Of a stretch of 64,000 bases of DNA, positions 35,850-48,111 are shown piece after piece (the stretch's first letter is position 1; every line of letters begins with the position of its first letter). The DNA is from Heterohyrax brucei. Its lineage: Eukaryota; Chordata; Mammalia; Hyracoidea; Procaviidae. The stretch spans positions 140,024,833 to 140,088,832 of the forward strand of contig CM053141.1 of the NCBI GenBank assembly GCA_028571685.1, in the 5' to 3' direction. The notes beneath the pieces were generated by a model. That model was given only the letters and a program-made list of their open reading frames with translations, ran no database searches and was not told the DNA's origin. The position numbers were made by a program, and so were the translations under genes.

Positions 35850-37330
35850 TGCTGTGCTGAATCAATATTCTTTATGTATTTTCTACTTTTTCATTGTTGT
35901 TAGTTTCCAATTTGCTGAGTCTTTATGTTTTTCTTGTATTTATTTTGGTACTTAGAATTGTTTGTTTCTTTTGTGGTTATCTTAATATTTACCCTTAGTT
36001 TTCTAAGATTAAACCACTCTTTTATTTCTATATATTGCTTTGATTTCCGGACCTTATGAACGATCTATGACCACATTTTATAGTCCCACTTCTTTGTTCT
36101 AAAGTTGTCATCTTTTATATAATGACATCTGTTTCCTTATTTACAGTGTTTTAGCTTTGACTTATATTGTAATTTTCCTATCTGGGTTGACTTCCGTTTG
36201 CTATGTTTTGCATTCTAGTCCTGGGTTGTTACATGATGTTATTGATTTTCTAACTGAATGATTCCCTTTAGTGTTTTTTGTAACTTTGGTTCGGTTTTTG
36301 AACATTCTCTAAACTTCTGTTTATTTAGGAATATCCTAATTTCACCATTATATGTGAGAGAAAGTTTTTCTGGATATGTAATTTTTGGTTGGCAATTTTT
36401 TTTCTTTCAGTGCTTTCCTTCTGTTGCTTTCGTGCCTGCATTGTTTCTTCTGAATAGTCTCAGTTTAGTCTTACTGACTCTCTTGTAGATTATTTTTCGT
36501 TTGTCCCTAGCTGCTCTTAAAATTCTCTCTTTATCTTGGTTTTTGGCAAGTTTGGTTATAATATGTCTTGGTGACTTTCTTTTGGATCTACTTTATGTGA
36601 AATTTAGTGAACATCTTAGACAGATGTTGTCTCATGTTTCATTATATTAGAGTTTTCTACCCACAAATCTTCAATTCTCTCTGTATTTTCAGTTATCTTT
36701 CTTTGTTCTACTATTCTGATCCCTCATAGACTATTCCTCTTGATGGAGTCCCACATGATTCTTCAGATTTCTTAAATTCTCTTATCTGGTGTTTCCTCAA
36801 ACATGTTGGTGTCATGTGTTTTGTCTCAGTAATTCTGATTACTATTGCCTAAATTCTGCTCCTTTCATTTTCTATTGTGTCGTCTAATTCTGAAATTTTA
36901 TTGTTAATCTTTTGGATTTTTGTTTGCTTTCTCTCTGTGGCTTCTTGCAGCCTATTCAATATATCATTAGGCTCTGCTCTACACTTCTTAAGTTCCTTAG
37001 TTGCTGTGTCTATGTCTGAGTCTTTCCTGGCTTATTCTGCATTTTGTCTGATCTCCCTCCTGATCTTTTGAAGAGTTTTGTATATTAATCTTTTGTATTC
37101 TACATCTGGTGGTTACAGGAAATTCTATTCATTTGGAAGATTTTTTGCTTCTTTGTCTTGGGAGCTTGCTGAAGCCATCATGGTCTACCTCTTTATGTGA
37201 TTATATATTGACAATTTTCTCAGAGTCATCAATAAATCATATTTATTTATGTTTTATGTTTGTTTGCTCTGTCCTAGCTTCTTGTTTTATTTTGTAATGG
37301 CCAAATTAGCTGCTTCCGTGAACTAGTTTG
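35850..37330 (-). pseudogene. L1 ORF1 region remnant (L1 F)
   Basis: Antisense of the ORF1 C-terminal block is recognisable near 36330-36440 ('tggatatgtaatttttggtt', then the 'tcttctgaatagtctcag' part). The coiled-coil and RRM equivalents at 36650-37080 are T-rich in the + strand. Multiple stops, so no product. Confidence 0.6.
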
Positions 37331-38126
37331 ATTTTTCAGCTCTTTCAAACTCTAACATCCTGTTACCAGTAGTTAGAGCTGTTACTAGGTATGTGAACCC
37401 AGGAATTTGTTTAATTTTCTTGTTTGGATACAGCTCAGGTGTTGAGGTAGGCATTACTTAAGTGTGTGATGCAGGCTCTCACCTATAATCCTATATGGGC
37501 AGAGTTAGTTTGGTGTAGGCACCGGTATCTGGTTCCTCTAGTGGGTCAAGTGTTGAATAAGGTAGAGGTTGACTGTTGCCCCTCGGTGTCTGTGAGGAAG
37601 GTATATTCCGGTTTCCTAGAGCATGTAGGTGGGTTTTACAGGTGGACTGTGGGCATTCAGTGCTGTTGGATATAATAACTGGGAGGCAGCAATTTTTCTT
37701 GGCTCCCTGTCATGGGAAGCTAACTGGTATGAATGAAGCCACCAGTCCTCAGGTTCCTGACGTGGGTAATTGAAGACCCTGCTTGATAGGCAGAGTGATA
37801 GCAAGTGTCACAAAACTCCCTCTCCACCAAAGAGCTATAACAGTCAAGTTTGGATTTCAGGTTTATACCTTGTTGTGGACCTGGCCCCACATAGGTAAAA
37901 GGCGTTCAAAATCTGTGGACTTCTTATGCCTATGCCTAGGCAAAGGAATTGTTACTGCCTTGTCTTTCCAGCTTAGGGAAGCTGGCAAATTACTTTTTAC
38001 TATTTGTTCATTTGTTCCCTCTCCAAGTCTGGGAGAATAAATAGCTCAGGATGGTGGTGGGTCCTACTTAAGGCCCAGGGGATGCATCAGTCTTTGAACC
38101 CAGCTTAGACCCAGTGCAGAGTGGGC

Positions 38127-38232
38127 AAAATCAAACCAAACTCACTGCTGTCAAGTCAGGTCCAACTCATAGTGACACTAAAAGTCAGAGTAGAACTGAG
38201 CCCTAGAGTTTCCAAGGAGCACCTGGCACGTA
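38127..38232 (-). repeat. AfroSINE, head missing, in L1 F 5'UTR
   Basis: 'ctgctgtcaagtcaggtcc' to 'tttccaaggagcacctggc'. The tRNA head is absent. Confidence 0.85.
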
Positions 38233-39132
38233 AATGAGAAAGAGGCTATTACCAAAGGGGATATTGTTGGTCAACATGGTAGGATAGATTCAAGTTAGTT
38301 ATATTTTGCTGATCAAGTACTGATTTTCACTGATTATGGAGGTATGAGTGGACTCTCTGCTGCACAGTCTCTCCTGACGTGAAATATACCTCCAAAATGC
38401 TACTGCTTGCCTCACTGCACTGTATTAGCCTTCAGGATGCCAATTCTTTTATTATTATGTTTATGAGTGAGTGAGTGAAAAAGTACATTCTCATATAGAT
38501 TTGCATGCCCATCTATATGCAGCTCCCACTGCTTTCCCTGTCTGGTGACAGCATACTCTTCCTCTCTACTCCATACATGTCTTATCCTCCCAACAGTCTC
38601 CTTTCCCCTCCTCTCCACCCGCTCCACTGCCTCCAGTAAGAGGTCAGCGGGACAACATCCTCTAGATGCATAGGACCATAAAGTACGCACGTTGTGTTCA
38701 CTCCGTGTTGCCAAACCCAATCCATTGCTGTCCAAAGAGCTGACCTCCATTATGATTTATTGACAGGGGCAGCAACAGTACCAGAAGCTATGCTCCCAGG
38801 GGAACCCCAAAGACCCTGGACCATCAATTATGGTCTTTTAGTAGAGATCTCAGGGTGCAGCCCTTTTTATTCTTGTGTTGCCAGTGAGACTCAACTGTGT
38901 GAGCTCCATCACAGCTATCACTGGTGGTGGCCAGGCGCCATCTGATTCTTCTAGTCACTTGGTCGATGTAGTCACGCAGTCCCATGGGTCTCTCTGTCTT
39001 CTGGGTTCTCATTCCTCCCTGTCATTTTGTTCCTTGGTGGTCATCTGTTCCTGTTGAGTCGGGACCATTTGCTGCACCCTCAAATGGCAGCTTGGCAACT
39101 TTTAAGACACAAATTACCACTCACAGATATGG

Positions 39133-39164
39133 GGAGGCTCTCTTAGCAGGAGGCTCTCTTAGCA
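39133..39164. repeat. 16-bp tandem duplication
   Basis: 'ggaggctctcttagca' occurs twice in direct contact. L1 J's aligned region (about 50770) has one copy. Confidence 0.85.
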
Positions 39165-39449
39165 AAATGCTAATTGTGCCAATTGGCCATGATTTCCCCT
39201 GAGAGCATGGCCCCCGGCCCCCCACCTTAGCTACTCGGTCTTTGCGATACTGAGTTAAGACGGGAGGAGTAATCACACTGTGTTGAAGTCCAGTTAATAT
39301 TGATCTTCTTTCTAATGTGTGCTGTCACCGATTTCACCCAATGAAATTTCTATCAACTATCTAATCTAAGCCCTCCCCCCTTGCGCTCCCTTCCTCCCCT
39401 CCCTCGCAGCCATCAAAGAGGCTTTTCTTCTATATATGAGTCTATTTCT

Positions 39450-42400
39450 AAGTTCTTATTGTAGGGATCTCATACAGTATTTGTCCTTATGTTACTGACT
39501 GCTTTCACTCAGGATAATGTCCTCCAACTGAAACCGGGTTATGAGATGTTTCCTAAAATCATTGTTGTTCTTTATCATTGCATAGTGTTCCATTGAGTTT
39601 ATATACCATAGTTTACCTATCCACTCCTCTGTTGTTGGCCATCAAGGCTGATTCCATCTTTTTGCTATTGTGGACTGTGCTGCGATAAACATTCATGTTC
39701 ATATACTAGTTGGTGTGCATGGCCATGATTTTGTAGGAATCAGAGCAGTGGAATTACTGGCTCAAATGGAATATCTAGATCCAGCTTTTTAAGGAAACAC
39801 CAGATTGGATCGTTTTCCAAAGAGACTGCACCATTTTGCAATCCCACTGACAGTGTAGGAGTATCCCAATTTCTCCACAGCCTCTCCAGCATTTGTTGTT
39901 GTGCATTTTTTTGGATCATGGCGAATTTTGTTGGAGTGAGACGGTATCTCATCGTAATTTTGATTTGAATTTCCTTTAATAGCTAATGATCATGAATATG
40001 TCTGCATGTGTTTTTTTTGGCTGCCTGGATCTCCTCTTTAGAGAAATGTCTGTACATCTCCTTTGCCCATCACTTAATTGGACGATTTGTCTTTTCTTGT
40101 TGATATTTTGTAGTACCTTATAGATTATGGAGATCAGGGGTCGGTCTGACATGTAGTTGCCAAATATTATTTCCCATTCTGTAGGTGACCTTTTAATTCT
40201 ATTAATAAAGTCTTTGGATGCGCAAAGTGTTTGATTCTTAGTAGTTCCCATGTATCTACTTTCTCTTCTGTTGTTTGTGGTTTGTCTGACAGATTTTGAA
40301 GTCTGTCCACATTGTGTATTAAAACTTCCATTGTTGTTGCTACTTTTTCTTGGATGAGCTTCATTGTTTTAGATTTGATATTTAGATCTTTTGTCCAGAG
40401 TGAGGTGGTTTTTGTATAAGATATGAGATATGGATCTTATTTCAATTTACTGCAGATGGATATCCAATTTTCCCAGCACCGTTTGGTGAAGAGATTGTTT
40501 TTACCACAGTTTTATGTCTTAGGGCCTTTGCTGAGTATCAAGTGTTCATAGGAAGATAGTGCCATCTTTGGGGTCTCAATTCTGTTCCATTTATCTATCT
40601 GTCTGTTTTTGTACCAGTATTAGGCTGTTTTGACTACTGTGGCAGTGTAATATGTTGTGAAGTCAGGTAGTGAGAGGCTTCCCAGTGTGTCATTCTTCTT
40701 CAGTATTGCTTTACTTATCTGAGGCTTCTTCCCTTTCCAAACAAAGTTGGTGATTTGTTTCTCCACCTCATTAAAAGGTGTCACTGAGATTTGCATTGGG
40801 ATTGCATTATATAGTAGATTGTTTTGGGTAAAACAGACATTTTCACAATGTGAAGTCTTCCTACCCGTGAGCAGGGTAGGTTCCTCCATTTATGTAAGTC
40901 TCTCTTAGTTTCTTGTAGTAAGGTGTTGTAGTTCTCTTTGTAAAGATCTGTTATTTCTCTGGTTAGATTTATTCCTAGATACATTATCTTCTTAAGGGCT
41001 ATAGTAAATGGTATTGATTTGGTGATTTCTTCCCTAATAATCTTGTTGTTGGTATAAAGGAATCCTACTGATTTACTTATGTCTATCTCGTATCCTGAGA
41101 CTTTGCTGAACTCTTCTATCAGTTTGAGTAGTTTATTTATGGGTTCTTTAGGATTCTCTACGTATACAATTGTATCATCTGCAAACAGGGAGATTTTTAC
41201 TTCTTTGCTGATGCAGATGCCCTTTATTTCGTGGTCTTGTGTAATTGCTTTGGCTAGAACTTCTAGTACAATGCTGAATAGGCAAGGTGAGAGTGGGTAT
41301 CCTTGTCTAATTCCTGTTTTTGAGGGAAGTTGTTTCAGTCTGTCTCCATTCAGGATGATGTAGGCAGTTGGCTTTGCATAAATGGCCCTTATTGCACTGA
41401 GGAATTTGCCATCTATTCCTATTTTGCTGAGAGTTTTTAGCATGAATGAGTGTCGGACTTTATCAAATGCCTTTTCTGCATCAATAGGCAAAATCAGGTG
41501 ATTCTTTTGTCTTTTTTATGTGGTTGTTCACATTAATTGTTTTTCTGATGTTGAACCAGCCTTGCATCCCTGGTATGAATCCAACTTGGTCTTGATGGAT
41601 TATTTTTTTGATACATTGTATTTTATTGGCAAGAATTTTGTTGAAGATGTTTGCATCTAGATTCATAAATGATATTGGTCTGTAGTTTTCCTTTTTTGTT
41701 GAGTCTTTTCCTGGCTTTGGTATCAGGATTATGCTGGCTCATGGAATGAATTTGGGAATATTCTTTGCCTTTCTATGCTATAAAATAGTCTCAGTAGTAT
41801 TGGTGATTGCTCTTCTCTAAAAGCTTGATAGAATTCTGTGGTGAAGCCATCTGGGCCAGGGCTTTTTTCGGTTGGTAGTTTTTGGATGACTTTTTCAATC
41901 TCTTCCTTTGTGATGGGTTTATTAAGTTGTTCTGCTTCACCTTGTGATAATTTTGGTAGGTGATAGGAATCAAAGAATTTGTCCATTTCCTCTAGGTTTT
42001 CAAGTTTGTCAGAGTACAGTGTTTCTTAGTATTCGGTTATGATATTTTGGATTTCTGATGGATCTGTTGTAACAATTCCCCTCTCATTTCTTATTTGGGT
42101 TATTTGTTTGCTTTCCTGTTTTTCTTTAGGAAGTTTAGCCAGTGGTTTGTCAATTTTGTTGATCTTTTCAAAAAACTAGCATTTAGTCTTTTCAATTTTT
42201 TCAATTGTTCTTCTGTTCTCTAATTCATTTAGTTCTGCTCTAATCTTTATGATCTGTTTTCTTCTCGTGCCTGAGGGGTTCCTCTCTTGTTCTCTCTGCT
42301 CGTTCAAACTGTAGGGTTAGTTCTTTGATTTGGTTTCTTTCTTCCTTCTGGATGTGTGCATTTATGGAGATAAACAGACCTGCGAGCACTGCTTTGGCTG

Positions 42401-43269
42401 AATCCCATAGGTTGTGGTAGGAAGTGTTTTCATTCTCATTGGAATCCATAAATTTCTTTATTTCCTCCATGATTTCTTCAACAACCCATGTTTTTGAGCA
42501 AGACGTTTTTGAGTTTCCATGAGTGCCACTTTCTGTCTGTATTTTCTCTGCTATTGATTTCCACTTTTATGGCTTTATGATCTAAGAAGATGCTTTGCAT
42601 TTATTCAATGGTATGGATTTTGTGGAGAATTGTCAATCGTTTTATGTCCTGACACCTGGTCTATTCTGGAGAATGTTCCATGTGCACTGGAGAAGAAGCT
42701 ATAGGTGTCTGATGATGGATACAAAGTTTTGTATATATAGATGAAGTCTAGTAGGTTACTGTGGCAATAAGGTCTTCTGTGTCTTTACTGAGCCTTTTCC
42801 TAGATGATCTGTACAATATTGAGAGGGGAGTGTTGAAGTCTCCCACTGTTATTGTGGAATGATGTATCTCGTTTTTGAGTGTAGTCAGTGTTTCTTCAAT
42901 GTATTTAAGTGCTCTAATATTAGGTGCATAAATATTTAATATTGTTAAAGACCTGCTTGTGTATTGAACTTTTCAGCAATAGTGTCCATCCTTATCCACA
43001 ATGGTGGATTTCACATTAAAATCCATTTTATCTGAGATTAGAATCACCACACCTGCTCTTCTTTGTTTGTTGTTAGCTTGATATATAGTCTTACATCCTT
43101 TAATTTCCTATTTGTTCATATCTTTAAGTCTAAGGTGAGTTTCCTGTAGGCAACATATGGATGAGTCCTTTCTTTTGATCCAAGATGTCACTTGATGTCT
43201 CTTTACTGGAACATTCAGTCCATTCACATTCAGTGTAATAATTGATAGGTATGTGTTCAGTGTCGTCAT
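39450..43269 (-). pseudogene. L1 ORF2 (L1 G): endonuclease, RT, C-terminal domain
   Basis: L1 ORF2p nicks DNA and reverse-transcribes its RNA at the nick. The start ATG at 43269 gives MTTLNTYLSIITLNVNGLN, the endonuclease N-terminus. The span is about 1,270 codons (human ORF2p is 1,275). The longest open part, 40781-41491, includes DAEKAFDKV, the [18 protein letters not shown] block and FADD, so the RT catalytic Asp residues are present. Other parts: RT front 41729-41986 ([14 protein letters not shown]) and 42240-42470. Frames are broken between these blocks, so the protein is not made whole. No host role is implied. Confidence 0.88.
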
Positions 43270-43594
43270 TGTGATATGTTTATTTTTGTGTTGACGTTTT
43301 CTCTGTTGTTGTTGTTAATCTGTCCTCTGAGATTCTTCTTTGTGAGTTGATTTGTCACCTTTTTCAGGGTTGGTTTTGTGGTTGTTGAGACTCCTGTTTT
43401 ATGTTTCTTGATTTGATACATTGGATCTTTATTGTGCTTTATGGCTTCCCCTATGATCTTCCTTAATAAAGTATGTATAAACCCAATTTTAATTACTACC
43501 AGTCTTATTAACTTCCTCTCAATCTGGAAGGGTTATAATAACTGTAGTACATCCCTCTTTTTAGTGTGATGACATGAAAGCTTTCGTGATATGA

Positions 43595-44598
43595 TCACTG
43601 GATAATTTCTTTCACTATTATAGTTTCGACTGAGTCGGAGCCCTCTGTAACTGAGGAGGTTTCTGGGTGATACGTCCTGAACTTACTTCTAAAATATAAA
43701 GTTAGTGGTTTTGTTCTCCTAAGCCAAGAGATTCTTTCAGTATTTCTTGTAGCTTTGGTTTGGTTTTTACAGAGTCTCTGTTTATCTACAAATGTCTTAA
43801 TTTCGTTTTCATATTTGAAAGATAGCATTGCAGGATATATAATTTTTGGCTGGAGGTTCTTCTTTTTCAAAGCTTTGAATATGTCATGCCAGTGTCTCCG
43901 TGCCAGCATTGTTTCTTCTGAGAAATCCAACGAAAGCCTACGTGGTTTCCGCCTCAATATTTACCTCATTTTGAGTCTTGCTGCCTTTTGGAGTTTCTGC
44001 TTATGTTTCATTTTGTTAAGCCTGATTGTAACATGTCTTGGAGTCTTTCTTTTGAGATCTATATTTAGTGGTGTTCTATATGCATCTTGGATATCTATAT
44101 TCTCTTCTTTCATAAGTTTTGGGGAGTTTTCTGTCAGCATCTCAGCAACAATACTCTCTATGTTCTCAGGTGTCTTGCCCTGTTCAGGAACTCCAATTAA
44201 TCATAGATTGTTGATCTTAATAGAGTCACACATGCTTCTTAATACTTCTTCATTTTTCTTGTTTCTTTTTTCTGATTGCTCCTCATAGATGCTGGAGTCA
44301 GTAGCTCTGTCTTCCAGGTCAGAAAATCTATTTTCCATTTTTTTTCATTCTGTTTTATTGGGTTTGAACTGAAGTTTCTATCTCTTTGATTTTTTGCTTG
44401 ATCTGTTGGATTGCAGAGTACTGGTGTTCCATCAAATCGAACAGCTTGCTTGATTTTTCATTTTGCTCTGTTGCATTTTGTATAAGGTCTAGGAAGACTC
44501 TCTATATAATCCTTTTGTATTTACCTTCCAAAAGTTTCAGAAAGGTTTTTCATCTGGGAAGTTCTTTGGTTGTTTGTTTTGGGGTCTTCTGAAGCCAT
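43595..44598 (-). pseudogene. L1 ORF1 (L1 G)
   Basis: L1 ORF1p is the RNA-binding chaperone of the L1 particle. The proposed start at 44598 gives MASEDPKTNN, then stops early, so the frame is broken. From there to the stop at 43595 is about 335 codons, close to the usual 338. The C-terminal block (43595-43957) is open: ARRHWHDIFKALKKKNLQP, then IIYPAMLSFKYENEIKTF, the conserved C-terminal domain. Confidence 0.82.
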
Positions 44599-45740
44599 GG
44601 ATGATTTCTTCGTTATGGCTTTTTCCAGAGTTTGTTGCTTTGGGGGCTTCATGTGAGTCAGTAGAGGCTGGGAGAGATGCTGTGAGGATGGACTACAGTT
44701 GTTTCTCTAGGCCATCTTAAAACAAAAGGTAAAACATATCTGAACACTTCCACAGTCAGTGACGTTTTCAGATATGGAGGCCCCTCTTCCCAGCTGGCAA
44801 AGTAAGCACCTCTACATCCAACCCCAGATGTTATAAACTAGTTCAAAATACAGAAAGGCTACTGCCATTTTGGCCTCTGCTGCTGGGCCCCAGCTGTAGG
44901 CTACACTGTGTAAAATACTGCTTTGCTGCCAGAAAAGCTGTCTCCTCTGGGAAGGCACTGCTTCCCAGCCTAGGAATTAGGTCCAGCTGAGGCCTCTGAA
45001 TGGATATCTCTGCCTTCCAGCGGAACAACATGGCATCTTGCACAAGCTGCTTGCCTGCCTGAGTACAGGCTACTCAATGGTGGACATGGAAAGAGGCCAA
45101 AGGTGCCAAGATGCAGAGTCCACAGTGTCTGTTGCCAGACCCTAGCCATAGGTGACACTGTGTAAAATACTGCTCACTTGGCTTTTTGGCTTTGGCTACT
45201 AGAAAAGCGCTCTCATCCGGGCAGGTGCTGCTTCCCAGCCTAGGCACTAGGTCCAGTAGGGTCCTCCATATGGCTGTATCTGCCTTCCAGTGGAACAAGG
45301 TGGCATCCCATACAAATTCCCCACTTGCTGAGGTACAGGCTACTCAATGGGGAGGCGGAAAGAGAGGCCAAAGTTGTAGAGATGCACAGAGCCAGGCTCT
45401 CAAAATGTGGCAATTACATCCGCCGATCCCACCAGCAGTACGTCTGAGATTAGCTGCTGGTCAAGTCCCAGCTCCACCCTCCGGCTAAGACAGAGGGAAA
45501 AAGAGTTAAAATGGCAAGTTACCTTCAGTCCATGAAAGCCAGCATTCAGCCAGAGCGGGGGTTGGTGAAAGAAACGAAGTCTTCCGTTCAGTGGTATGAA
45601 GTCCAAATTGACAGCCCTATGCCGTGTCCTAGGGCTCACTAGGTGTCCAGAAGGCTCCATTTAATTATCAGTTCAGGTTTTGGTTTCAAAAGGGATTTAG
45701 GGAGACATGTGTTTAGTCTGCTATTTTGACTCTGCCCCAA
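44599..45740 (-). promoter_or_regulatory. L1 G 5'UTR with tandem monomers
   Basis: The 5'UTR of L1 holds the internal promoter. Two related units occur: 'acactgtgtaaaatactgct' at 44903 and 45155, 'cttcccagcctagg' at 44961 and 45231, 'tgccttccag.ggaacaa' at 45011 and 45281, and 'acaggctactcaatgg' at 45065 and 45335. The period is 270 bp for the last three landmarks and 252 bp at the first, a difference explained by an 18-bp indel. Confidence 0.75.
44860..45410 (-). repeat. Two tandem ~270-bp 5'UTR monomers
   Basis: Unit one about 44860-45128, unit two about 45129-45410. L1 J has what looks like one matching unit (about 58020-58240). Confidence 0.75.
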
Positions 45741-45744
45741 GGGT

Positions 45745-45972
45745 ACCAGTTCTTGGTGCTTCAGTTCTGACAAATCCTCACTGCTTCTGAACAATCTCTC
45801 CCTCTCTTATGCCACTGAGTTTGGTTCTTTATCTTTGTCTTTGATGTTCAGGGCTCTTAGATTGTCATATATAATTGATTCACTTGTTTTTTTCAAGCCT
45901 TTGTTGTTGAGGGAGACCACAAGAACTGTCTGACTACTCTGTCGTCTTGGCTGCACTTCTCTCTCTCCTTTT
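45745..45972 (-). mobile_element. Displaced 5' end of L1 F
   Basis: Antisense L1 5' terminus ending 'ctgtcgtcttggctgcactt'. The flanking 'accagttctt' is the target site of L1 G, so this piece and 31736-38438 are best read as one element split by G. Confidence 0.6.
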
Positions 45973-48108
45973 TCTTGAGTTAGAATTTTCTCCAGTTCTA
46001 GCTGACATTGTCTATTATGAGTTTTATCAGAGCAGCCCATAGAGGCAGCCAGGCACCATGTAGATGTGTTGGACTCATTCTGGTGGAGGCTATGGTAGTT
46101 GTGGTCCATTAGTTCTTTGGACTACTGTTTACCTTGTGTCTGGTTTTCTTCATTCTCTCTTTCTCCAGAAGGAATGAGACCAGTGGAGTATCTTGAATGG
46201 CTGCTCACAACTTTTAAGACCTCAGACTCTACTCACTGTAATAGAATGTAGAATGTTTTCTTTATAAAGTATGTTAGGCAATTGAGCTAGATGTTCCAAG
46301 GACAGCATGATCCCTGTAGCTTTCACTCCAGTAATTCAGTCCATCAGGGAGTTCAGATGTGTCTATGGAGCTTCCTTGACCTTGCCTTCATGTTTTGCTG
46401 GCTTCCCATGTACTGTGTGTACTGCATGGGGGTGTTCATAGCAGACACAGATCTCTGATTAATGGGGGGGGGTGATATGTGGGGCAAGACAGAGGTCTGT
46501 TGGCTGTCCTAGGATGTTACCACTTACCTATTGTCTATTTAGTGTTTTTACTCTCCACTCTGACCCTCTGTCATAACCATCAAAGATTGTTTATTTTTGC
46601 GTGTAAATTGTTTCTTGAATTTTTTTTAGTATTCTCATACACTATTTGCTCTTTTATGATTGATTTATTTCACCCAGCATAATGCCCTCCAGACTTATCC
46701 ATGTTGTGAGATGCTTTGCAAATATCATTGTTCTTTATCGTTGCACAGTATTCTATTGTGTGTATGTACCAGTGTGTTTATCCATTCATCTGTTGATGGG
46801 AACCCAGGTGGACCCATTTATTGTATTTTTGTTTACTGCATCCTATATTTTTTTTTCTTTAACATGTTCAAGCAAGCTGGGCTTGTGTCTTCATCTTGGC
46901 TTTGTTGAAGATCTCACCTCCCATCACAAGTCAGTGAGAGCAGCTGCTGTGTGTATGAGTCCAGTAATCTGTTAATTGTTCTTGCTGGGGTGTGATTATT
47001 TGAGGCACAGTTGCCTGGATTGTCTGTCATGAAGTGTGTGGTATGGAGAGTCTCACTTACAGACCTAGCTGGACAGTGCTGTATGAGGGTGCTAATAGCA
47101 GGCACAGATCTCTGGTTGTAATGGGGGGATGATATGTAGGGTAAGGCACAGATCTGTTGGCTGCCCCTGGGTGCCTGGATACAGAGCCTCTATTCTCTGG
47201 AGTGCATAGTGGTGGTAAGGGTAGTATTGTCAGTCCTTGGAAACCCAATGGCACTGGCTGGAAGGACTGAGAGGCAGGCACTATCAGTTCTCAAGCCCTG
47301 GTTGTGGGCAGCTAGATGGAGTGAGTGGTACCACTAACCATCAGGCCCTTAGTGTAGTTGGTGAGGCCTCTTCTTACGGGGCACAGTGGTATAAAATGTC
47401 ACAAATTGACAGCTTCCACTTGGCTGGGCTGCTGTTGGTTAAAATGGGCTTCAGGCAGATGCCCTGCCCAAGAGTTGTCCTAAGGAGAGCTTGTAGTGTT
47501 GGATTGGACCACACGGCCCTAGGGTGGGGATCAAAGGTGAAGGCAAAGGACACTACAAGTCAATGGACCATCTATCCTAGATCCTGAGCAAAAAAGCTGG
47601 AGCCTCTGGACCTAGCCATTAGGGCCTAGCTTAGGGATCTGAATGCCACAGAACTCGTGTTCTAGTGGGAAGGAGAGTGGGTGTGAGAAGGGTTTTTCAA
47701 CCTTGGTGGTCTGGTGGTAGAAGGGCATGCAATAAATTGTGAGTATGCACTTAACTTTTGCACATCTGCTGGTGTCATTCCTGTTTGGTTCTAGAGGTAT
47801 GTAGACTCACTGCTGCTTGTTTGCATCAAATGGGGACAGCTTTGGATGTTTCTGCTTGCCTTGTCCTGTGTGAGCTGTGCAGATTGAGGTAGAAGGCTGC
47901 TAGCAATCTACAGTCTGCAATTACCCATTTCTACTGTTTGTCAATTGTCTCTCCTGTCACCTGCCACTCAGTCCAATTCTTCACCTTTATCTTCGATTAT
48001 TAGGGTTCCTAGAGTGTCACATATACCCAGTTCATTTTTTGAAAGTCTTTGTTGTAAGTGGGGTAACAGGAAGTGTTTGACTATTGCACCATCTTGGACC
48101 TACCCTCA
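45973..48108 (-). mobile_element. L1 H (minus): 3'UTR-like part joined to 5'UTR part
   Basis: 45973-46855 is antisense 3'UTR/ORF2 tail ('ggtccattagttctttgga', 'tccattcatctgttgatgg'). 46856-48108 is antisense 5'UTR and ends in the L1 start 'gcaccatcttggacctacc'. About 5 kb of ORF sequence is missing between them. Either one internally deleted L1 or two abutting fragments. Confidence 0.6.
46431..46512. repeat. 5'UTR-like block inside L1 H 3'UTR part
   Basis: 'cacagatctctgattaatgg' to 'gtctgttggctgtcct' resembles 47088-47171 ('cacagatctctggttgtaat' to 'atctgttggctgcccct'), same orientation, about 660 bp apart. The 3'UTR of L1 E and F lacks this block at the same place. Confidence 0.65.
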
Positions 48109-48111
48109 CCT

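Larger units (their letters stand above)
31736..38438 (-). mobile_element. L1 F (minus), near full length, 5' end displaced
   Basis: 3'UTR from 31736, ORF2 from about 31330-like tail sequence up to 35798, ORF1 region about 35850-37330, 5'UTR 37330-38438. The 5' end appears to continue at 45745-45972, beyond L1 G. Nested: 32-bp SINE end (31960), AfroSINE (33215), RTE (33650), AfroSINE (38127). Part of the ORF2 endonuclease/linker region is missing near 35485-35590. Confidence 0.78.
38449..45743 (-). mobile_element. L1 G (minus), full-length, about 7.3 kb
   Basis: 3'UTR 38449-39450, ORF2 39450-43269, ORF1 43595-44598, 5'UTR 44599-45740. The 5' end reads antisense 'attttgactctgcccc', a typical L1 start. 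Flanks 'gccaattctt' (38439-38448) and 'accagttctt' (45745-45754) form a 10-bp target duplication with two mismatches, and L1 F sequence resumes outside. Its 3'UTR type differs from that of L1 F and equals that of J. Confidence 0.85.

Noticed and set aside
40781..41491. 236-codon minus frame as a host gene
   Set aside because: It is the L1 G reverse transcriptase domain ([13 protein letters not shown]) within a full-length L1.
43755..44288. 177-codon plus frame, hydrophobic, membrane-protein-like
   Set aside because: It is the antisense of L1 G ORF1. The Phe/Leu/Ser richness comes from A-rich L1 read backwards.
44860..45410. Tandem units considered as a CRISPR-like or satellite array
   Set aside because: Only two long units with no spacers, located in an L1 5'UTR.
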